A stretch of DNA of 64,000 nt, taken from contig NC_058155.1 in assembly GCF_011075055.1 (NCBI RefSeq), positions 6,095,537-6,159,536 on the forward strand, read 5' to 3'. Made by a program: the position numbers and the translations under genes. Below, one piece after another: positions 1 to 12,410 of the stretch (position 1 is its first letter; the number at the start of each line of letters is the position of its first letter). Under the pieces are notes generated by a model. That model had not been told where the DNA came from. It saw nothing but the letters and a program-made list of their open reading frames with translations, and ran no database searches. This stretch comes from Mangifera indica. Its lineage: Eukaryota > Streptophyta > Magnoliopsida > Sapindales > Anacardiaceae.

Positions 1-3000
1 GTTTTAAAACAGCTTCTGTAATATTTTGCACTAAGTCTAGTGCATTTAAGCTGCATTATGTGGACATGGAACCACTGAACATTCTGGTCATTGATGAGGC
101 GGCACAACTAAGAGAAAGTGAGTCGACAATACTGCTGCAACTGTTCGGCTTAAATCACACTATTCTCATTGGGGATGAATGCCAATTGCCAGCAACGGTT
201 AAATGCAAGGTATGGTTTATGTTATTTCAACAGTTCTGGGGACGTTTTTGTATTTGGCCTTTGCTTTACTTTTTAAGTTCCTTTGCTTGGCCTTTTTTTT
301 CAGGTTTCTGATGAAGCTTCTTTCGGTAGAAGCTTATTTGAGAGGCTGAGCTCATTGGGTCACTCTAAACACCTGCTCAATACACAGTATCGGATGCACC
401 CCTCAATTAGCTACTTCCCAAATTCACATTTTTATAACAACCAGATTTGGGATTATCCTAATGTTAAAAGAAAAAGCTACACAAAAGTCTTTTTGCCAAG
501 ATCTCCAATATTCCGTTCATATTCTTTCATCAATATTCTCGAAGGGAGAGAAGAGTTCATTGGCCGTAGCTGGAGAAATATGGTTGAGGTAGCTGTTGTG
601 ATGAAAATATTGCAGAACCTGTACAAAGGTATGTGTTGTTGGATTCTTATGTTTATATTACCATTTAAGAAATAAATTAGTTTTTATTTTGTCATGTCAT
701 AGCTTACTCTATAACATATCGTTCATTTAAATTCTGATATTCTATCTTGAGAAACAAAACATTAGCTCCATATTGTCGGCATTTTGACTGATGACTGTAA
801 GTGCCAGAGGCTTAACCTACCCTTCTATAGCAGGCACTTAATGCAACAAATTAATAAAGGGTAGAGCCATCCAATTTATAAATATCATCCTCTATAATTT
901 TGCACTTAAGAAACTAGCATTTTTTAGAATAATTTATATATTTACATGGACTTTTATTTCAATTATGCAAATGGAAATCTAAAAGTGCTGATTTCTTGTT
1001 AATGTCTAATGCTATATACTGTCAAATTCTTTTCAATTTGTTGCCTAATATCTCACGCATATACTAATTTGTATTATGCATCACTTGTTAAACATGATTG
1101 AAGAGAAAGAGTTAAATTAAATAATGAAATCATTATATAAATGAAATGAATTGTTTCAACTTGACCAAATTCCAAAAATACTTCTATTGAATCTCCTTAT
1201 TATATCCTTGGTAATTCATAATATGCAGATTGGAATGACTCAAAACAGAAGCTGAGCATTGGCATAGTCTCACCTTACGGTGCGCAAGTACACACAATTC
1301 AAGAAAAAATTGGAGGCAAGTATGATAACTGTGATGACTTTACTGTAAAAGTGAAGTCAATTGATGGGTTTCAAGGTGGTGAGGAGGACATTATTATAAT
1401 TTCGACTGTGAGATTCAACAGAAGTGGATCCATTGGATTCTTGTCCAAGCCACAGAGAATCAATGTTGCGCTTACGAGGGCTAGGTATACATGTAAATAT
1501 TGTGTAATGTGTTTTGTTCATTTTACTAACTATAGTGAATAACTACTGTCCCTTTGATACCCTTTAGGCACTGTTTATGGATTTTAGGGAATGAAAGAAC
1601 CTTAACTCATGGTGAATCTGTTTGGGAAATCTTAATCCATGATGCTAAGGACCGCTGTTGTTTCTTTAATGCTGACAAAGATAAGGATATGGCCAAAGCT
1701 ATATTAGAGGCTTAATGAATTGGATGAATTGCTGAATGGTGACAGTATACTTTTCAGAAATCAAAAGTGGAAGGTATATTGTTTCCTTAGCTATACTTGC
1801 TTTGCCAATCAATTTTTCCTACCATGGTTAGTGCTTATATTTGTCAGTGACGCTTATTTCTCAGGTTGTTTTTAATGATAACTTCTTGAAATCTTTTAAA
1901 AGAATGAAATCAGATCGCGACAAGAAGTCGATTATCAACCTTCTAATGAAACTTTCAACTAGCTGGCGACCTAAGAGAAGGAACATAGATACTATTTGCC
2001 AAAGCTCTCTGCACATTATTAAGCAATTTAAAGTTGAAGGTCTATATACAATTTGCACTGTTGACATAGTGAAGGAATCAATGTACATCCAAGTTTTGAA
2101 GGTCTGGGATATATTGCCTTTGGAGGATGTTCCAAAGTTGGTAAAACGTTTGGATGATATATTTGTTAGGTACACTGATGACTACATCAACCGTTGCAAA
2201 GAGAAATATATTGAAGGGTATGTCTACTCTTTCCAATTCTGTTTCTATTACTGAAGGAAAAAATTTCATTCAGCTTCATTTATTTATTTATCTATTATTT
2301 TCTTTCTGACTAGGAATTTGGAAGTTCCCAAGACTTGGGCAGTCTCTTCAGAAATCATTCGATTCAAGAATCTTGCTGACATTAAGAGTGGAAGTGACTT
2401 AAGTGGAGCTCCTTTAGACAGTATGAGTTATGTTGAGAATTCAAATGTGGCTGAAAGTTTGCTTTTAATGAAATTCTACGCTTTATCATCGGGTATTGTG
2501 AGCCATTTGCTTTCTGACCGTGATGGTAGAGAATTGGATCTTCCATTTGAAGTAACGGATGAACAGTTGGAGATGATTCTTTATCCTAGAAGCACCTTTA
2601 TACTTGGTAGGTCAGGTACAGGGAAAACTACTGTGTTGACCATGAAATTATTTCAGAAAGAAAAACTACATCACATGGCAACAGAAGGATTCTATGGAGA
2701 TCATTATCATAAGCATATGCATACTACTCAGGAAAATGATGTTGAGACGGTTATTGGAGAGAAGAAACTAAATATCTTGCGCCAACTTTTCGTGACAGTC
2801 AGTCCTAAATTGTGTTTTGCTGTAAAGCAACACATTTCTCACTTGAAAAGGTTTGTGGGTTTTTATAAAGATAGCTCTTGCATTCTGTTTTTCTTATTTC
2901 ATTTAATGTTAATTATCTTTTAGAACATTTGTTCTCTTCAATTTGATTGAAAACAACACCTATCATCGTGTTTTTATATTCATATTTTTCCGAGTCCATT

Positions 3001-6000
3001 TAAGAATGGGGTATAGACATTGAATCTTAATAGATATTTTGCATTTGCTACATGGATGACTGTTAATGGCTAAATGATGTTAGTTGTTATGCATGCAGCT
3101 CTACCCTGGGTGAGAAGTTTATAGGAGAAGGCAGTTTACTAGACATGGATGATATTGATGATGGGGCACAATTCAAAGATATTCCAAATTCTTTTGTAGA
3201 CGTTCCATCTAAGTCATACCCTCTTGTTTTAACGTATCATAAGTTCTTGATGATGCTGGATGGAACAATCGACAATTCATATTTTGATAGATTCCATGAC
3301 GTAAGGAAACACTCTGATACTCTAAGTCAAAGGTTAAGATCAGTTTCCTTATATTCAATTATGAGGATAAAGGAAGTTACTTATGACAGGTTTAGTTTAT
3401 TTTATTGGCCACATTTTAATGAAAAACTAACGAAGAAACTTGATTCTTCAAGGGTTTTCACTGAGATTATATCTTACATAAAAGGAGGGTTGCAATCTAT
3501 GGAGATTAGTGATGGTAAACTGAGTCGAGAAGATTATGTCCTATTATCAGAGGGTAGAGTTTCCACTTTAAGCAGACTGAAGAGGGAGATGATATATGAG
3601 ATATTTCAAAACTATGAGAAAATGAAGATGGCAAATGGTGAATTTGATTTGGCTGATCTAGTAATTGATCTTTATCACTGACTTAAAAAGGGAAATTATC
3701 ATGGAGATGAAATTCATTTTGTTTATGTTGATGAGGTGCAGGATCTTACAGTGAGTCAAATTGCTCTGTTCAAATATATATGCAAAAATGTGGAAGAGGG
3801 ATTTGTTTTTTCTGGTGATACAGCACAAACAATTGCCAGGGGAGTTGACTTCAAATTTGAGCCAGAACTTCCGTACCCATGTAGGTATCCTGAAGTTAGC
3901 TCAGAGCATCATTGACCTCCTTTACCGTTTCTTCGATCGCTTTGTTGATGTTTTAAACCCTGAGACTAGTATGATATATGGGGAATCTCCAATTTTGCTT
4001 GAATCTGAGAACAATGAAAATGCAATCATAAAAATTTTTGGAAAGACTGGAAATGCTGCTGGTGCCATCGTTGGTTTTGGAGCGGATCAGGTAATATTGG
4101 TACGGGATGACAATGCTCGGAAGAATATTTCTGACTACGTCGGGAATCAAGCTCTTGTTTTGACAATAGTAGAGAGCAAAGGCCTTGAATTTAAGGTAAT
4201 TCATTCTTCTTTAAAAGTCTTTGTTATTGCTGGAGTAATCGACGAAGAGTTTGCTTTTAATATACTGTTCTTCATGTTATTTGCTTAAGTGCTCTTCTAA
4301 CCTATTTGATCTTATCACTGAATTGGTCATTTATATCTAATTAAAACTTTAAAACTTGTAGTTTCAGACTCTTTCTCTTAACTGTCATTTTATTTCATTT
4401 TCAGCGTAGGCAATGTAAGATAGACATGCAGGTAGTATTATGAAATTTTGACTTCTGGGAACTATTCCTAGTGAAATGTACTATTGATCTTCTATCTATA
4501 GTAAAATACTTCTTCAAAATACATGAGGGGATTTGATTACTAAACACTGCTGAATTGATTGGTCTTAAAAAAAGTTTCTTCATTTATCCGGGTCTTTATT
4601 TTATTCATCAGTAATTTTTATAAATCCTAATTTTCTCTTTAATGATTTGAATATTTTCCTTCATAGGATGTGCTTTTATACAACTTTTTTGGTTCGTCAA
4701 ATCTTAAGAATCAATGGCGAGTGATTTATGAATATATGAAGGAACAAAGTTTGCTTGACTCCACATCACCTAATCCTTTCCCAATCTTCAATGAAGCTAA
4801 ACACAACATCTTGTGTGCTGAACTGAAGCAACTGTATGTCGCCATCACTCGCACAAGGCAAAGGTTATGGATCTGGGAGGATAACAAGGATGTCTCAAAA
4901 CCTATGTTTGACTATTGGAAGAAGAAATTTCTTGTTCAAGTCAAACAGTTGGATGATTCATTTGTACATGCAATGCAAGTTGTGAGCACCCCAGAGGAGT
5001 GGAAATTGAAGGGACTCAAGGTTTATTTTACTTTTCCAAGTTATTTTTATCATCACTGTTATCTATTTCTGTTGGCGTATTTTTAATAGGGAAACGTTTG
5101 TATCTTGTTCTGTCATATTTTGGGGCACATAACAATATTCTTTTTTATTTTCATCTATCCAATTCTGGTACCCTTTGCCTAGCTGAGCCATTTGGCCTTC
5201 ATATCTAGAGTGTCTCATTACACTGTATAGGAAAAATTGCTGTCATCATTATTTTTATCATTGTAGCCATTTGACATTCATATTTTGTTGCGGTAGGTGT
5301 GTACATGTTAGGAAGGTTGTACCTTCTCGGTGATGCTGATTGTTTTTTTTTTCTTCTTTTGTCAATTATTTCTTATTCCAGCTATTTCATGAATGTAATA
5401 ATGAAATGGCAACTTTTTGCTTCGAAAGAGCTAAAGATTTATACTGGTTGGAAAGGTGTAAAGCTACTGCCCTTAAAGCTGATGCTGACCGCATCCGCAG
5501 TTTAAACCCTGTGGAGGCTAATATCAAACTAAGGCAAGCTGCTATAAAATTTGAAGCTATAAACAATGCTGATTCAGCCGCCAAATGTTTTTATGAGTTG
5601 GGGGAGTATGAAAGAGCTGGTATGTATTTGATATTGATTATTTGATATGGAATATGTCTTGCTGCCTTTATGTGCTGCAATTTTATTGATATACTTCTTT
5701 ACTTAATTATCATTACTGTGAAAACTTAAAAATTATCTTTTGTTTCTCCTATCCGATGATTTATTGTTGATATATTTTGTGACATCTGGATTTGATATAT
5801 TAAGCATTCTTATTGTTGAGAATAGGTCATAGATTTCTTTTTGATATTCCCCAGATGCAGTATGTGTTTATAAGAAGGTTTTGGTTTGATTCTACTGTAA
5901 AATTGTTGCAGTCTTATCACAAGGTTTGTTGTGAAATGAGTATAGAAGCTTTCTTTATTGCTAGTTCCATCTGCTCCAAGATGAGCCTCCAAAAAGTGAC

Positions 6001-8475
6001 TGGAGACCTATTTTCAGTTGAAGCTGAGTGTGACCTACTGCAATTATTTTCTTCCTTGCTAAATATTCTTTTCTCCAGGAACTTATTGCCCTTGTTATAG
6101 TAGTCAATGGTGAAAAGTGCTAGATATAATAGTATTATTTCTATTTTAGGTTAGTAAATGTGACATTACGAATTAAATTTCTTGTTCCTGCAGGTAGGAT
6201 TTATTTGGAAAAATGTGAGGAACCAGAGCTGGAAAGAGCTGGGGAATGTTTTTGTCTGGCCGGACACCATGAGCTTGCTGCAAAGGTGTATGCCAAGGGC
6301 AATTTTTTAGCAGAATGCTTGACTGTTTGCTCCAAAGGAAAGCTTTTTTATGTTGGATTGCAATACATATATTACTGGAAACAACATGCCAGTAACGATG
6401 TTGATCTTGTCCAAAGAATCAAACAAATAAGCAACATTGAACAAGAATTTCTGGAGAGCTGTGCTTTTCATTATCATGAGCATAAAGATAGCACGTCCAT
6501 GATGAAATTTGTGAAAGCCTTCCAGTCATTGGATTTGAAACGTAACTTTTTGAAGTCATTGGATTGCTTTGATGAACTTATACTTCTGGAAGAAGAATCA
6601 GGAAACTTCCTGGATGCTGCAAATATTGCAAAAACAAGAGGAGATATTCTCCGTGCAAGTGATTTGCTTCAGAAAGCTGGGAATTTCAAAGAAGCATCTA
6701 TACTCATTCTTAATTATGTGTTTTCCAACTCTCTATGGTCATCTGGGAGCAAAGGCTGGCCTTTGAAGCAGTTTCGAGAGAAGGAGGAGCTTTTGGGAAA
6801 AGCCAAGTCATTGGCCAAGAAAGACTCGAACCAATTTTCTGAATTTGTTCAAACTGAAGCTGACATTATATCAAATGAGCAGTGCAACCTATTGTTGCTT
6901 AGTCAACAATTAAATGCTTCAAAGCGATGTCAGAGTTTAAGAGGCAAAATATTAACTGTTCGAAAGATTCTGGATTTCCATCTTCATTTAAGTACTTCCA
7001 AATATGGTTGGGAAGACGAATTAGTTTCTGATCTCATAGAAGATTCAGAAGACATAATTCATAGGAGTATGATAAAAGAAGTTATTTTTCAAAATATTGG
7101 CTTGAAAGGGTGTCTATCTTATGAGCAAATTGGACGCATGGCACTAATGATTCTGGGGTCTGGCAAGCCAAGTAAAGAGGTTGTAACGAAAATAAACCAT
7201 GGAAGGAATTTTTGGAGGGCCTCAGTCTTTCTGGAAATGTTGGCCCAGGCAATAACATTGATCCTGTTCAGAAGTTCTATGCAGCACTGAAAGATATTTA
7301 TGAAACCAAATGGAAGAAAGACTATATATCACCGTCTAATTTTCTGTATCTTCTCCAGCGCTTTCTGATTATTTTATCCAGCGTCCAGGGGTTCGTCTTA
7401 ACCACACAGTCATGTTTTGTGGAATTGCTCATCTACCAGGAGGGGAACACCCCCCCTGGTTTTAAGATTGATGTGCAATTTTCCTTTGGAGATATACTTA
7501 ACTTCGTAGTCGGCATTGTTTCACAGTTCCTTCACCGCCAGAATGACACAAGGGAGTGGATCAAAAAGTCACATACAAATCATGTGCATCATTACCATTC
7601 ACTTGTAGTTTTGAGATTGGTTGTGATAGTGTGTTTGCTTCATATGAATTTTGGGAACTATGCGAATTTGCTCTTTGACTTGCTCAACAGGAACTATGAC
7701 AAACTGCCTCCGGAATTTTGTAATTTACTTCGCAGAAGATGGAGGCATAATTCTCATAATGTTGATGTGATTGCCGAAGCATTCAAGAAGATCCGGAATC
7801 CTCTTGTAATTGTGAGTTTGGGGGAAAATTGTTCAAGATTTAGGTGTGGAGATGCAGTTTTTGTTGACATGACAGCTAACAAATATAAGGAGATATTACG
7901 TGTCAGGTTTCCACAATCTGAAGGCCATTCTGGAAATAAACTGGAAGCTACTAATCTGCACAAGAATGTATCTCTGTTAGACTGTCGTGGGAAAGAGAAG
8001 GGTTCAATTCTTCCGACTTCAAAATCTTCCATCCTTCTAGATAAGGATTCAATTGCCCAGACCATAAATGAAGATAAATCAGAAACAATAGAGGCATTGA
8101 TAGAAAATGCAGATGATGAAAAGAGCATTTTGTTGAATGCCCCAGCAGTTAAGGTAATTTCATTTCTTTTTTCACATCTGTTGAATGCAGTATGAAGTAA
8201 TAAGATTAGATTTAGATTTTTTTTTTTTTTTTGTGATTTTACAGTTGGATGTTCACTTGAATAAACTATTCTTGCAGCAGAATAGGAGTACTAAAGGCAA
8301 GGCAACAGAGGCGGGATCAGAAGAGAAATTGGATAAGGACAGTAAGGAGACATTGCAAGAGCATGTAGCCTCTGGTTCCCAGTGGCCAGAAAATTCTGAG
8401 AAGATTGAAAACAAGGGGAAGGGAAAGAAAAAGCCTAAGAGAAAGAACAAGCGAAATGGTAAGCAGAAAAACTAG
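1..8475 (+). pseudogene. TRANK1-like dual-helicase gene, 5'-truncated by the window edge, degenerate copy
   Basis: This is a paralogue of the intact gene at 21918-33412. Exon-equivalent blocks, by alignment to that gene, are 1-209, 304-628, 1229-1484, 1568-1773, 1865-2217, 2314-2850, 3099-4195, 4667-5020, 5382-5619, 6194-8153 and 8278-8475, and all splice sites are still GT-AG. It keeps recognisable helicase motifs: the DEAA Walker B (about 93-104), [20 protein letters not shown], and a second P-loop GRSGTGKTT near 2610. The reading frame is broken. An 11-bp deletion near 1711 gives an immediate TAA. A CGA-to-TGA change at 3679-3681 and a 104-bp deletion at 3854-3860 hit the UvrD-like part. 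A 600-bp in-frame deletion sits at 7062-7066 and a 22-bp frameshifting deletion near 7181. Introns are also conserved, so the duplication is fairly recent: a hand-compared stretch, 64-183 against 24001-24120, shows about five differences. The first part of the gene lies outside the window. It may still be transcribed, but a full-length product is not possible. Confidence 0.9.
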
Positions 8476-9509
8476 CAACCAAAGCTAAGATTTCGCATTT
8501 CTGAACTTGATTACCTCATAGTACAAATGGCCAAGTTTGTCAGTCTTTCTGGTTATATAAGAACAAATTGTTATTTTATTATTTTAAATATTTATTGATA
8601 TTGAATGGTCAGTTTTGTTTCACAGAATTCTTTATAACAGACTTAACTCTCTGTTATTGCTAATAATTCATTTAATATGAAACAGATATCCTGTGCTTCC
8701 ATTTTGCAGAATGATCTTTTAGATAGGATGTTTTACTGAATGATCTGGGTGGGTTTCATTGACTTAACTCTCTGTTATAAAGAGCTCTTAGTGCTTTTTT
8801 GATACTGTTTTGCATAATTGCTTTATATCTTCTTCAAATAAAAATGACAAATTGAATTTTACAATTTGAGTGTGTGTTTATGCTTGGGCACCACCTTATT
8901 TTCTATATAAAAACAATGAAATTGTGTTTGATATTAGCGTCTTAGAGAAGTAGAAGGTGAATTTTTGTGAGTCGATTTTATTGGCATCACATAAAAGCAC
9001 TCGAATTTGTATCAAATTTAAAACTGGTTTTCGGAAAATATATAAAATTCTTATTTTCAAACTTTACTCTCCAAATGCGGTATCAAACTTGTTTTGTGTA
9101 TTCCCAAAATAGGAAATTGTTTTCCCCAGAGATTGTTGAACACTTCCTGAACTACTGATGTTTCAATTGTGGCTGTGAAAGGTGGAAAATACTTAACACC
9201 GCCTTCTCTCCTTGGGCACTTTACCGCAGCTCCTTGGGAATATAGGAAATAAATAAAAGGTAGAAATTCAGAGATAATATGAATGGAAGTGTGCTTCCAT
9301 GGACCTTAATCTCGCTAGTGGCAAGGGAAAAGAAACAAAACAATGAAGTTTGTTTCTCGGATATCTGTACTTTTGAAGTGCTACATATTTGAGTTCTTTG
9401 CTGCATGTTTGGTTCAGCTAGACTGACAGTACTGATATTAATATAGTACTTGCAAATATTTTTCTATAAACTTAAAATTCTATATATAAAAAAATGTATA
9501 TATAACATT

Positions 9510-9765
9510 GCTAAGAAGAAGGGAAGCTCCTCACCGGGTTTGAAATTGGCCCGCTTCCCATTATGGAGGATGTAGAAACTTCGTCATTTAAAATGGCTTT
9601 GAACGAAGTGGACGAGGATCCCTTGACTACAAATTATGATGCAAAAGTTGCTTAAGATGGTGCTCATTATTGTAAGGAGAAGTTGAGTTGTGAAGGGTTT
9701 TGCTTCAATATAATTAGAAATTATAATATGAAGATTTTTAGTGAATTGGATTTCACTAAAACTAA
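9510..9765 (+). pseudogene. PMEI-family gene relic (3' half)
   Basis: A degraded piece matches the C-terminal half of the PMEI genes here. It begins with the equivalent of the AKKEKSSP segment (gctaagaagaag at 9510), continues through a conserved stretch around DPLTTNYDAKVA, and ends near the GYT/GFT tail. An in-frame TAA at 9653-9655 follows KVA. The signal peptide and the first two conserved cysteines are missing, and no start codon is available. It is a dead fragment, the first of seven PMEI-like copies in the window. Confidence 0.75.
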
Positions 9766-9840
9766 TATAATAAGCCCAAAATGGTCATTCATCATTTTAA
9801 ACTGTTGAATATGCATAAATAAAATACGTAATTAATTTAA

Positions 9841-10120
9841 GGCCAAAAGTTTTATTCCCATTCAAAGTTTGGTGTATTTTAAAAATTGTTAAAATTCTTA
9901 ATTAGATTTAAGAGTAAAACCATCATTTAACAAAAAACTTAAAATAAAATAAAAATTTTATCACGTTTCTTCTTTTTAATTAAAAGAATTAACAATGTCC
10001 TTCCCATAAAAAAGTTTGAAAAGTTAACTTTTTTCCACAAAGTTTTTTTCTTCTTTCTCTAACAGCCCATGCGTTTGTCGACTCTCTCTCTCTCCATCTT
10101 TAGTTTGATTCTAACAAAAT
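9841..10120. mobile_element. Possible single terminal repeat of the GGCCAAA Mutator-like family
   Basis: The sequence from 9841 starts ggccaaaagttttattcccat and resembles the outer terminal repeat of the complete elements at 33596 and 39164. Like them it has an inner AT-rich stretch with a run equivalent to 'aagagtaaaaccatcattt'. I found no matching opposite end or target duplication, so the right boundary given is arbitrary. It is probably a truncated or eroded copy. Confidence 0.35.
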
Positions 10121-10539
10121 TGGCCAAAGTGAATAGCGTTCGGTTGCTCTTTCCCCAAATAAAGACAAATGATACTTTTCGTTCTTCAACGTTAAACGAA
10201 TTGTCTCTGTGGCCAAAGATTTACTTTCTCCATGGTTGGACGAAGATGAATCATCTTCTTCCAATCATATAGTGACATGACATTATTTGTACTCCCGTTT
10301 ATATTTATTATTTGTATACATGATTATATCTGTAGTAATATAATTAGTTGTTCATTTACTCTAGTAGAATTCCAAGAAAGCAAATTAGAATGGTAATTTC
10401 GTCCCGACTTTAGGGGCCTCGTCCTTTTTCACCCTAATGAGGAAGGGATTCCCCGATAAAAGCGAAGAAGGGGATGAGGACAAGGATGAAAAAAATCCCT
10501 ACAAATCAAGGACAGATCGGGGACTAATAGTTTAGTTAC

Positions 10540-10805
10540 TATTAGCACGTTACATTTTGCTAAACAAATTTATTCATAATTAAAATTTTAGTTATCAGAA
10601 TAACATCTTCGTTACCACATATTTTCCTCTAAGGGCAACATGGGGCACTAAAAGGGGGATGAATCTTACCTCTATATTAGTATGTTACATTTTGCCAAAC
10701 AAATTTATTCCGAATTAAAACTTTAGTTGCCAAAATAACATTTGGTTGCCACATATTTTCCTTTAGCGGGAACATGAAGCGCCTAAAAGGGATGAATTTT
10801 TACTC
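10540..10805. repeat. 135-bp tandem duplication
   Basis: Two adjacent diverged copies are offset by 135 bases. Each starts around tacattttgc(t/c)aaacaaatttatt, at 10551 and 10686, and each contains a 'ccacatattttcct' segment. They do not code for anything recognisable. The surrounding 9771-11810 stretch is AT-rich intergenic DNA with no supportable gene; the small 67-codon frame at 10069 is low complexity. Confidence 0.7.
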
Positions 10806-11812
10806 TATTTCGCAATTAAATACTTAATTGTCAAAACAAAATTATTTGAAAAAAAAATTAATTTTTAGTACTCTATAGTTTCTTTTTTATGGAAAAAGTG
10901 AGGCATCAAAAAATTAATTCGGGCAACTAAATTAAATTTAGTTGTTATAGATGTGTTTTTGCAAATTTTAATTTGTAGTAAAATATAACAACCAAAATTT
11001 AAAAATAAAATACAAAAAAATAGTAATATGTAGAATATCAATTTACCTCTAGTGAAAAATATCATTTTCTCCTAGTGTGAAAAATATCACAAAACCTTCT
11101 AGTAGACCCTTGCATTATTCTGATCAAAATCACAATTTCAAACCACAAATCACACTATAAATTAACCAAAAAATATTTCTCTATCAACTAACGACGAATT
11201 TCAAGTATAAAAATGTGATATTTATAAGCAAAATTTGATAATTTAAATTGAAAAACAAAACATTATATCTCTGGAAAATCTTCTATTTTCTAGTCAAATT
11301 TAGAGTTTTGAACCAAAAACCACACCTTAAACTAATAAAAAACAATTTTCATCAACTAACAACCAATTCTAACTTCAAAATGTGGCATTCATAGCAAAAG
11401 TTAAAAAGTTAAATTAATGTGCAATACATCACCATCAATTTTAGAATAAACAATTAAATCACTTAGTAATAACCTTAGAACCCATTTTAAGCTCAATTTT
11501 GAATAGATATTGAGCGAATTTTAGTAATTAAAAAAAATAAAAAAACAACAACAACCATGGATTGTAGTTCCAATTTTGGTAGGAGAGATTTTTGTTAGTA
11601 CAAAATTTTTTATCTAGGTCAACAATGGTCAAACCTCCTTTATAAATTGGGGCAATTTCGAAAAAGTACATTTTCTTAACTATAATAATATAATCTTTAA
11701 AGTGTTGGTTAAAATCCTATCAACCCCCATAGTTTACCCAAAATTATTGTCTTTGAAAGTCTAGTAATAATTATTGTAATAAAAAATATGGATCATATAT
11801 ACCTATAGAGTT

Positions 11813-11975
11813 ATACTATGTGTACTCATTTTGAGTGTATAATTGTATACACACTTATATATGTCGTCATATGATTGTGTATTATTTTATCATTAATTTA
11901 AAATCATTCAATCATATGATGAGATATATAAATATACATATTTATATACTCAAAATAGGTGCATATAGTTTTATT
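11813..11975. mobile_element. AT-rich fold-back MITE, copy 1
   Basis: Its two halves are inverted repeats of each other. The left arm reads actatgtgtactcattttgag and runs inward to catatgattg. The right arm runs caatcatatgatgag outward to ctcaaaataggtgcatatag. The spacer is about 40 bases and contains attaatttaaaatcattcaa, a core shared by the other copies. It has no coding capacity. This layout fits a non-autonomous inverted-repeat element, but I cannot assign the superfamily because target duplications are unclear. Confidence 0.6.
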
Positions 11976-12160
11976 AAAAGAACAAATTCAAAATGTTTGT
12001 TAAAATTTGGAAGCGTTATGGTATCTTGTAAGCATTTTGTGGCATGCATTTTAATTCATTACTTGTTTGTTTGTCTTATTTTAATATATAGTTATCAATA
12101 ACAAATATTTTTCCATTAAAAATTTGCAAATTAAGGGAAATATTTTTAAAAAATTTCGTA

Positions 12161-12398
12161 TGTTATTATTTTATAATGACTTTACATGGTAAGTCCAAAA
12201 AACCTTCTAAATACAACCCAAAACTTTATTTGCGGTTGCTTTTCTAGGATTCTGCATTAAAGAGTCAATACATCTCCTTTGTTATTATTTCATAATGACA
12301 CTATATGACAGGTTCTCAAAACCTTTTAAACACAAGCCAAAACTTTGTTTACTTCTGTACTTTTTTTATCCATTTGCCCCTTTACGTGAAGCAGCAAC
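12161..12398 (+). repeat. 119-bp tandem duplication upstream of the PMEI gene
   Basis: Two copies of a module, starting at tgttattatt (12161) and at the matching tgttattatt (12280), each contain the motif ttataatgac/cataatgac and an (a)accttctaaatacaaccc-like block. They lie immediately before the PMEI start codon at 12411, so they cover the likely core promoter. A module pair with the same 119-bp spacing lies upstream of the minus-strand PMEI at 48954, and remnants lie before the copy at 14828. Confidence 0.65.
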
Positions 12399-12410
12399 TA
12401 GCAATTAACC

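Noticed and set aside
1351..1542. Treating the short frames of 1-8475 as separate small genes
   Set aside because: Each aligns to an exon of the gene at 21918-33412 with matching splice sites, so they are parts of one broken gene.
10069..10272. 67-codon frame on + with a leucine/serine-rich start
   Set aside because: It is low complexity (ctctctctctc), has no family resemblance, and lies in transposon-like DNA.
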